The notes under the pieces were generated by a model. It made no database searches, had not been told where the DNA came from, and saw nothing but the letters and a program-made list of their open reading frames with translations. A stretch of 64,000 bases of DNA from Geothrix fermentans DSM 14018 (GTDB lineage Bacteria > Acidobacteriota > Holophagae > Holophagales > Holophagaceae). The translations under genes and the position numbers were made by a program. Position 1 is the first letter of the stretch. Each line of letters begins with the position of its first letter. The DNA is taken from NCBI RefSeq assembly GCF_000428885.1, contig NZ_AUAU01000013.1:1-64000 (forward strand), read 5' to 3'. Positions 17,944 to 24,187 of this stretch are shown piece by piece.

Positions 17944-17952
17944 GGTCAGACC
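17944..17952. promoter_or_regulatory. Candidate GntR/FadR-type operator 2 for the lactate permease
   Basis: GGTCAGACC, within TTGGTGGTCAGACCGACC, repeats the GGTC-N-GACC core of the site at 17830. It lies 40 bp before the lldP start codon, where a bound repressor would block transcription or early elongation. Confidence 0.45.
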
Positions 17953-17992
17953 GACCCCAGATACTGTTTGGCAACCGATTCGGAGGTCGACA

Positions 17993-19618
17993 ATGTTTTT
18001 GAGCATCCTCGCAGCCACGCTGCCCCTCATCGTTCTGCTCATCGGCATCCCGCTGCTGATGAAACCGGCGGCGAAGGTGGCGCCCATCGCCCTGCTGGTG
18101 ACGATCCTCGCGGCGATCCTGGCCTTCCACTTCCCTGCCAAGACGACGGTGCTGGCGGCCTTCCAGGGCGGCCTCACGGGCATCTTCCCCATCATGTACA
18201 TCCCCTTCGGCGCGCTGGTGGTCTACAACGTGCTGAAGGCCACGGGCTGGATGGACAAGATGCAGGGCGCCATGGCGAACCTCACCGTGGACCGCCGGGC
18301 CCAGGCCCTCCTCATCGCCTTCGGCTTCGGCGCCTTCCTCGAAGGCATCTGCGGCTTCGGCGCCCCCGTGGCCATCCCCGCCAGCATCCTCATCGGCCTG
18401 GGCTACAACCCCATGATGGCCGCCCTGGTGTGCCTCGTGGCCAACACGGGCCCCGTGCCCTTCGGCTCCCTCGCCATCCCCACGGTGACCCTCGCCAAGA
18501 CCACGGGCCTGGACGTGATGAAGCTCTCCCAGATGACGGGCCGCTTCATGGCGCCCCTGGCGCTGATCATGGCCTTCGCCACGGTCTACGCCATGTCCAA
18601 GTCCAAGGGCCTGAAGGGCGCCCTGGGCACCATCCTGGTCTCCGGCCTCAGCTTCGCCATCACCGAGTTCCTCGTCTCCAACTTCATCGGCGCGGACCTC
18701 ACCTCCGTGCTGGCCGGCCTCGTCTGCCTCGTGGCCACGGCCATCTACCTGAACTTCCAGAAGCACGCCCAGCCCTGGCTCTTCGAGGGTGAGGCTCCGG
18801 CCACCGGGGAGCGGCGCGAGTTCCATCCCAAGGAGCTCTTCCTCTCCTGGCTGCCCTACCTGCTGCTGGCGGTGCTCGTCATCGCCGTGAACCTGCCCAA
18901 GACCAAGCCCCTCTTCAGCGGCGCGGCGGCGGGCTGGAGCTGGGTGGTCGTCAAGGCCCAGATCTACAACCCCGGCAAGCTCTATGCGTTCACCTGGCTC
19001 CAGAGCCCCGGCACCATCATGCTCATCGCCGGCCTCATCGCCTTCCCCTTCATGGGCATCAGCTACGGCGTGATGGGCGAGCAGTTCGGCAGGACCTTCA
19101 AGCAGATGATCCCCTCCTTCATCGCGGTGGCCAGCATCCTCGCCATCGCCGAAGTGATGAACATGGCCCTGCCCATCGTGGACCCCAAGACCAAGCTGGC
19201 CGTGGTGGGCGACCTCGCCACCAAGCAGATCTCCATGGTGGCCACCATGGCCAACGGCATCGTGGCCCTGGTGAGCAAGCACGTGTACCCCTTCCTGAGC
19301 CCCCTGTTCGGCACCCTGGGCGTGTTCCTCACCGGTAGCAACACCTCCGCCAACGCCCTCTTCGGCAACCTGCAGAAGCTCACCGCCCAGGGCATGGGCC
19401 TCTCGGACATCCTCATGGCCTCCGCCGGCAGCGCCGGAGCCTCCGCCGGCAAGATGATCTCGCCCCAGAGCATCGTCATCGCCGCCACCGCCGTGGGCCT
19501 GGCCGGGAAGGAAGGCCTGATCATGCGCCAGACGATCAAGTACACGATCCCCTACGTGATCCTGCTGGGCCTCATGGTCTTCGCCTTCGCGTTCATGGCC
19601 CCCGGGCTCGTTCCCTGA
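17993..19618 (+). CDS. lldP: L-lactate permease
   Basis: A 541-residue inner-membrane protein with about 12-14 hydrophobic segments, of the LctP family (lactate:proton symport, also glycolate in some members). Recognisable segments include GAFLEGICGFGAPVAIPASI, NTGPVPFGSLAIPTVTLAK, the late SNTSANALFGNLQ, and SAGASAGKMISPQSIVIAA. The start at ATG 17993 is supported by GGAGG eight bases upstream; longer versions would cross the operator region. The two GGTC-N-GACC sites suggest control by a GntR-type lactate-responsive regulator encoded elsewhere. Next gene on the same strand is glycerate kinase. Confidence 0.94.
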   Translation: MFLSILAATLPLIVLLIGIPLLMKPAAKVAPIALLVTILAAILAFHFPAKTTVLAAFQGGLTGIFPIMYIPFGALVVYNVLKATGWMDKMQGAMANLTVDRRAQALLIAFGFGAFLEGICGFGAPVAIPASILIGLGYNPMMAALVCLVANTGPVPFGSLAIPTVTLAKTTGLDVMKLSQMTGRFMAPLALIMAFATVYAMSKSKGLKGALGTILVSGLSFAITEFLVSNFIGADLTSVLAGLVCLVATAIYLNFQKHAQPWLFEGEAPATGERREFHPKELFLSWLPYLLLAVLVIAVNLPKTKPLFSGAAAGWSWVVVKAQIYNPGKLYAFTWLQSPGTIMLIAGLIAFPFMGISYGVMGEQFGRTFKQMIPSFIAVASILAIAEVMNMALPIVDPKTKLAVVGDLATKQISMVATMANGIVALVSKHVYPFLSPLFGTLGVFLTGSNTSANALFGNLQKLTAQGMGLSDILMASAGSAGASAGKMISPQSIVIAATAVGLAGKEGLIMRQTIKYTIPYVILLGLMVFAFAFMAPGLVP

Positions 19619-19633
19619 GCTGAAGCGTAAAGA

Positions 19634-19705
19634 TCACCACCAAGACACCAAGGCACCAAGAAAAGAAAAAAAGCAGTTCTTGGTGTCTTGGTGTCTTGGT
19701 GGTGA
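19634..19705. repeat. Hairpin repeat, CACCAAGA type, three units per arm
   Basis: Left arm 19634-19662 is TCACCACCAAG followed by two more CACCAAG units separated by single bases; right arm 19677-19705 is its reverse complement with one difference that would be a G-U pair in RNA. The 14-base loop is A-rich. It sits between lldP and glxK, both on the plus strand. Confidence 0.9.
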
Positions 19706-19735
19706 AGATTTTCCTGAATGAATGAGGATTGATCC

Positions 19736-20881
19736 ATGCGCATCATCGTGGCTCCGGATTCCTTCAAGGGGAGTGTGTCGGCCCTGGGCGTGGCGGAAGC
19801 CATGGAGCGGGGCATCCATGCGGTTTTCCCCGAAGCGGAGGTGACCAAGGTCCCCATCGCGGACGGCGGTGAGGGCACCGTGGAAGCCCTGGTGGCCGCC
19901 ACGGGCGGACGCCTCATGCACTCGGACGTCCGCGGGCCCCTGGGCGAGCCCGTGCGGGCCCACTGGGGCATCTCCGGCGACGGCGGCACCGCTTTCATCG
20001 AGATGGCCTCGGCCTCGGGCCTGCCCCTGGTGCCCAAGGACCGCCGGGATCCCCGCATCACCAGCACCTTCGGCACCGGCGAGCTGATGAAGGCGGCCCT
20101 CGACGCCGGCCTGCGCAAGCTCGTCATCGGCATCGGCGGCAGCGCCACCAACGACGGCGGCACGGGCATGGCCCGGGCCCTGGGCGCGCGCTTCCTGGAT
20201 GCCGAAGGGCGCGACCTGCCCGAGGGTGGCGCGGCTCTGGCCCGTCTGACCCGCATCGACCTCTCTGGCCTGGACCCCCGCCTCGCCGAGGCCAGCGTCC
20301 TGGTGGCCTGCGATGTGGACAACCCGCTCTGCGGCCCCCGGGGCGCCTCCGCCGTCTACGGGCCCCAGAAAGGCGCGACGCCCGAGATGGTGCGGGAACT
20401 CGACGCGGCCCTCGGCGTCTTCGCGAGCGTGGCCCAGACGGCCACGGGCCGCGACATCGCCCTGCTGCCGGGCGCCGGCGCCGCCGGCGGCCTGGGGGCG
20501 GGCCTGCTTTTCTTCACGCCCGCCAGCCTGCGCCCCGGCGTGTCCATCGTCCTGGAGACCACGGGCTTCGAGGCCCTGGCCCAGCGCGCGGACCTGGTCG
20601 TCACCGGGGAGGGCCGCACGGACTTCCAGACGGCCATGGGCAAGGCGCCCGTGGGCGTGGCGGCGGTGGCCAAGCGGCACGGCGTGCCCGTGGTCTGCAT
20701 CGCCGGGGGCCTGGGCGACGGGGCGGACGATGTGCTGGGCCACGGCATCGACGCCCTGGCCACCACGGTGCCCCAGCCCATGACCCTGGAGGACTGCATG
20801 GGCCAGGGCGCCGCGCTCGTCGAAGCCGCCGCTGCCCGGGCCTTCCGCCTGGTGAAGGTGGGCATGGCCCTGCGGCGATGA
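19736..20881 (+). CDS. glxK: Glycerate kinase
   Basis: Phosphorylates glycerate (2-kinase family GarK/GlxK) for entry into lower glycolysis. 381 residues, normal length. The N-terminus MRIIVAPDSFKGSVSALGVA, ADGGEGTVEAL, GIGGSATNDGGTGMARALG and VVTGEGRTDFQTAMGKAP are family signatures. ATG 19736 is preceded by GAGG. Placed between lactate permease and malate synthase, it suits a route from glycolate/glyoxylate or hydroxypyruvate to central metabolism, although glyoxylate carboligase and tartronate semialdehyde reductase are not seen here. Confidence 0.94.
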   Translation: MRIIVAPDSFKGSVSALGVAEAMERGIHAVFPEAEVTKVPIADGGEGTVEALVAATGGRLMHSDVRGPLGEPVRAHWGISGDGGTAFIEMASASGLPLVPKDRRDPRITSTFGTGELMKAALDAGLRKLVIGIGGSATNDGGTGMARALGARFLDAEGRDLPEGGAALARLTRIDLSGLDPRLAEASVLVACDVDNPLCGPRGASAVYGPQKGATPEMVRELDAALGVFASVAQTATGRDIALLPGAGAAGGLGAGLLFFTPASLRPGVSIVLETTGFEALAQRADLVVTGEGRTDFQTAMGKAPVGVAAVAKRHGVPVVCIAGGLGDGADDVLGHGIDALATTVPQPMTLEDCMGQGAALVEAAAARAFRLVKVGMALRR

Positions 20882-20888
20882 ACCTCGA

Positions 20889-20944
20889 TTGACAGCCAGG
20901 GACGCTGTGATTGACATGCGATTGACACGCACACCTGTTTGACA
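20889..20944 (+). promoter_or_regulatory. Array of four TTGACA boxes upstream of malate synthase
   Basis: TTGACA occurs at 20889, 20911, 20922 and 20939. The first three are part of GATTGACA; start-to-start distances are 22, 11 and 17 bp. One may act as a -35 element (for example 20939), and the helically spaced ones could be an activator site. No other function is evident in the 145-bp gap between glxK and malate synthase. Confidence 0.4.
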
Positions 20945-21026
20945 AGCCCCGCTTCCGGTGGAAGCACCCCCCGATCCGCCAGAATGGATGCATCCGTCCG
21001 TGCCGTTTCCCCCATGGAGACCGACC

Positions 21027-22895
21027 ATGACCCTCGAATTCCGCGACGCCGTCCTGTCCGCCTACCCCGATGTCTACACGCCCGAGGTCCTGCGCGCCCT
21101 GGAGGCCCTGGCGCCCCTGGACGACCAGCGCCGGGAGCGCATGGCCGCGCGCCTGGTCCGGCGGAAGCAGCGCGCCGGAGCCGCTGAACGCATCGGCTTC
21201 CTGGATCCCGCCTCGAAGGTTCCCGGCAAGCCGTTCACGGTGGCGGACGCCCGCGCCGGCAACTTCGACGGCGCCGTGATCCCGCCGGACCTCCAGCGCC
21301 AGTGGATCCAGGGTACAGGACCGGCCACCAAGCCGCGCTCCGACACCCGCTCGGGCATCCGCAACGTGGCCTACGCCCTGCTCTCCGGCGCTGACGGCTG
21401 GATGTTCGACGGCGAGGACGCCCTGGGCCAGGTGGACACCATGTCTCTGGACAACCACCGCAACCTCAAGCTGGCCCTCGCCCGGGATCCGCTGTTCCTC
21501 GCAGTGGCCGAGGAGGTCAGCCGCGAGATGAACCAGTGGGCCAAAGGCTTCTTCGGCCGCCCCATCATCGAGGACTGGCGCAAGCAGCTGGACTTCACCA
21601 CGGTCATCTACCGCGTGCGGGGCCTGCACCTGGAGGACCGCCACCTCCGCCGGAACAGTCACGGCTTCTCCGCCTCCATCGCGGACATGGCGCTCTACGT
21701 GGTGAACAACCACGAACGGCTCCGCGCCGCGGGCCGCAGCATCGTGCTCTACCTGCCCAAGACCCAGACCGCCGAGGACGCGGCCCTCTTCAACGCCATG
21801 CTGGTGGCCCTGGAGGAGCACCTGGGCCTGGAGGTGGGCACCATCAAGTGCTACGTGCTGGTGGAGCAGCTGGAGCAGTGCTTCCAGCTCATGGAGATCC
21901 GCGCGGCGCTGGCGCCCCACTTCGTGGGCTTCAACACGGGCCGCTGGGACTACATCAACAGCGTCTCGGACGCCCTGGCCTGGGACAAGGCCTTCGTGAA
22001 CCCCGACATCAGCGCCATCACCATGACCTACGGCTACATGCGGACCTACGAGGACCGGGTGCGCCGGGCCATGAACACCCCGGACCGGAACGGCCGCTTC
22101 GCCCTGTGGCAGGGTGGCATGGAGCCCAACATCCCCGTGGGATCCGAGGCGGGCGTCACCGCCAGCATGAAGCGGGCCGTCGCCGGCGCCGAGCGCGAGC
22201 AGCGCGAGGGCGCCTCGGGCAAGTGGGTGGCCCACTGGAAGATGGTCCACATCGTGCGTCCCGTCTGGGAGAAGGTGGGCCAGGAGAACCAGATGGGCCG
22301 CGCCTTCCCGGCCCTCACCTACGGCCCCGAGGACGCCGCCGGGCTCATGCGGCTGGAGCCTGCGCCCCGCACCATCGCCGGGGCCCGCGACCTCCTCTCC
22401 GTGGCCCTCCAGTACGGCAACGCCTTCCTGCGGGGCTTTCAGGCCGCGGCCCTCAAGCCGGCGGACTTCTTCGGCAACGACGACGTGCTCTACCTCATGG
22501 AGGACATGGCCACGGGCGAGATCCGCCTCTCCATCCTCTGGGAGTGGCTGCACAAGGGCGCGGTCTTCACCGAGGCCGACGCCGCCACGGGCACGGCCGT
22601 GGGCGACCCGCTGACGCCGGGCCTCTTCGCCCGTCTGCTGGACGAGGAGTACGCCAAGCTCCGCAAGGCCGGCAACCGCGATGTCCACGATGACTCCAAG
22701 GACACCACCCTTCCCGTGGCCCGGGCCATCGTCCAGGCCTACGTGAACAGCCCCGTGAAGGCGCCCTGGTACGTGGACCTGCTGAACCTGAACCTCGGCG
22801 TGGAGCGCCTGGCCGAGGCCGAGAAGCGCATCGCCACCTTCCTCGAGACGTTCGGGAAAGACGGCACCCGGATCACGGAGAACCTGGACTTCTGA
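21027..22895 (+). CDS. aceB: Malate synthase (A-type)
   Basis: Condenses glyoxylate with acetyl-CoA to malate. Conserved segments: YALLSGADGWMFDGEDALGQ, YRVRGLHLEDRHL, YLPKTQTAED, VLVEQLEQCFQLMEIR, FVGFNTGRWDYI, and the C-terminal LMEDMATGEIRLSILWEWLH, which holds the catalytic Asp/Glu region. At 622 residues it is longer than typical malate synthase A (about 530), with extra sequence at both the N-terminus and between the core motifs. The start at ATG 21027 has GGAG upstream. No isocitrate lyase is in the window. Its last 23 bases overlap the convergent gene's end. Confidence 0.88.
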   Translation: MTLEFRDAVLSAYPDVYTPEVLRALEALAPLDDQRRERMAARLVRRKQRAGAAERIGFLDPASKVPGKPFTVADARAGNFDGAVIPPDLQRQWIQGTGPATKPRSDTRSGIRNVAYALLSGADGWMFDGEDALGQVDTMSLDNHRNLKLALARDPLFLAVAEEVSREMNQWAKGFFGRPIIEDWRKQLDFTTVIYRVRGLHLEDRHLRRNSHGFSASIADMALYVVNNHERLRAAGRSIVLYLPKTQTAEDAALFNAMLVALEEHLGLEVGTIKCYVLVEQLEQCFQLMEIRAALAPHFVGFNTGRWDYINSVSDALAWDKAFVNPDISAITMTYGYMRTYEDRVRRAMNTPDRNGRFALWQGGMEPNIPVGSEAGVTASMKRAVAGAEREQREGASGKWVAHWKMVHIVRPVWEKVGQENQMGRAFPALTYGPEDAAGLMRLEPAPRTIAGARDLLSVALQYGNAFLRGFQAAALKPADFFGNDDVLYLMEDMATGEIRLSILWEWLHKGAVFTEADAATGTAVGDPLTPGLFARLLDEEYAKLRKAGNRDVHDDSKDTTLPVARAIVQAYVNSPVKAPWYVDLLNLNLGVERLAEAEKRIATFLETFGKDGTRITENLDF

Positions 22896-23745
22896 GAACC
22901 TGGTCCTCCTTGCCGGGAAAGTGGGTCTTGGCGCACTCAGGGCACATGCCGTGGGTGAAGGATGCGTCCGTGTGCTTCGCCACGTAGTCCTCCACCTGGG
23001 TCCACAGTCCCTCGTCGTCCCGGATCTTCTTGCACCAGCTGCAAATGGGCAGCAGGCCCTGGAGGGTCCGGATCTCGGCCAGGGCCTGCTCGAGCTGTGC
23101 GTTCGTGTGCTTGAGCCCCTCGCGCTCTCGGTTGTAGGCAGCCAGCACGATCCGGACGACGAGGATGCACGCGAAGGTGCTCACCACGAAGCTCGTCATG
23201 AGATCCCACTGGCGGTCGAGCGGGCTGAAGTAGGGGACGACGAGGGCCGGAAACACGCGCTCCAGCCACAGCAGCGCGAGTCCGTTCAGGATGAATGCCA
23301 CCAGGTACAGCCACCGGGCCAGGCTCTGGAAGAAGATGTTCAGCACCAGGACTCCGCTGAACATGAACATGCCGATGCTGCCATGTGAACCCGCGTTCAT
23401 GAACCAGCTGAAGTCGAGCAGCAGCACCACGAGTCCCACGAAGGTGTTCATCGCATGCACGCCGCGCATGGAGGCCCGGTACAGCACATAGGCCAGAACG
23501 CTGAAGATCAGCAGGGCGAGGTTCAACCGGAGGGGAAGGCCCTGGAGGTAGTTGGCCGGGATGACGATGAACAGCGACAAGAACGCCGTGGCCAGGCATG
23601 TCTTCCGGAACAGGCCGATCTCCATGGGGGATGAATCGTCCAGGGGGAACAGCCTGGACACGAGCTGGCTCAGCCTGCGGATCATGCGGATGCCTTCGGG
23701 AACGGCGACGCCACCAAGGCGAGGGAACACGTTCTCCTGCCTCAT
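22873..23745 (-). CDS. Multi-pass membrane protein with C-terminal CxxC/HGxCPxC module
   Basis: A 290-residue protein of unknown function. About six hydrophobic helices (FLSLFIVIPANYLQ, LALLIFSVLAYVLY, TFVGLVVLLLDFSWFM, ISFVV-like stretch before NRERE) are followed by a coiled coil (REREGLKHTNAQLEQALAEI) and a cytoplasmic module CSWCKKIRDDEGLW ending FTHGMCPECAKTHFPGK. This module is often seen after PAS or receiver domains in sensory proteins, so a signalling role is likely. The cysteines and histidine may bind zinc. Start uncertain: ATG 23745 is used; ATG 23796 or GTG 23805 would add up to 20 residues. Confidence 0.7.
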   Translation of the reverse strand: MRQENVFPRLGGVAVPEGIRMIRRLSQLVSRLFPLDDSSPMEIGLFRKTCLATAFLSLFIVIPANYLQGLPLRLNLALLIFSVLAYVLYRASMRGVHAMNTFVGLVVLLLDFSWFMNAGSHGSIGMFMFSGVLVLNIFFQSLARWLYLVAFILNGLALLWLERVFPALVVPYFSPLDRQWDLMTSFVVSTFACILVVRIVLAAYNREREGLKHTNAQLEQALAEIRTLQGLLPICSWCKKIRDDEGLWTQVEDYVAKHTDASFTHGMCPECAKTHFPGKEDQVLRSPGSP

Positions 23746-23834
23746 GATCGACAGATTGGTCCCCGGACTACAACCTTGATGAGCAGGAATATTCATGCCC
23801 GGCACGATGTGCCGTCAGTGAAAAAGGTGCACCT

Positions 23835-24056
23835 TCAGGCCGCCGTCCTGCGGCGGGGAAAGAGCTTCCTGGCACAATCCGGGCATACGCCGTGCGTGAG
23901 GATCCTGCCCGTGAGGTTCGGGAGGTTCTGCTCTGCGGGGATCCAGGACCCCGCCTCGTCGCGGACTTTCCCGCACCACCCGCAGACCGGGATCAGCGCG
24001 CCGGGGGCGCGGCGGTTCGCGCGGGCAGCTTCCGGCCGGCTCGGGACATGACTCAT
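23835..24056 (-). CDS. Small stand-alone CxxC/HGxCPxC protein
   Basis: A 73-residue protein that is little more than the Cys-rich module found at the C-terminus of the neighbouring membrane protein. Its core CGWCGKVRDEAGSW ... ILTHGVCPDCARKLFP has exactly the same spacing (first Cys to last Cys 37 residues), including Trp at positions 3 and 14, RD at 8-9, G12 and HG at 31-32. A GGGAG site precedes ATG 24056. It could compete with, or partner, the membrane protein. Function unknown; metal binding is inferred from the Cys/His pattern. Confidence 0.75.
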   Translation of the reverse strand: MSHVPSRPEAARANRRAPGALIPVCGWCGKVRDEAGSWIPAEQNLPNLTGRILTHGVCPDCARKLFPRRRTAA

Positions 24057-24187
24057 CAGGAACGCTCCCGGGTTTCCGGAAGATCAGACCTTCACACGGA
24101 AACCCAGCCACGATGGTGACGCCATGAAGTTGTTTTGACAGTGACCTTCGGCACGAGCTCTGGCCCTACCGGCAGTCAGGCCTGGGT

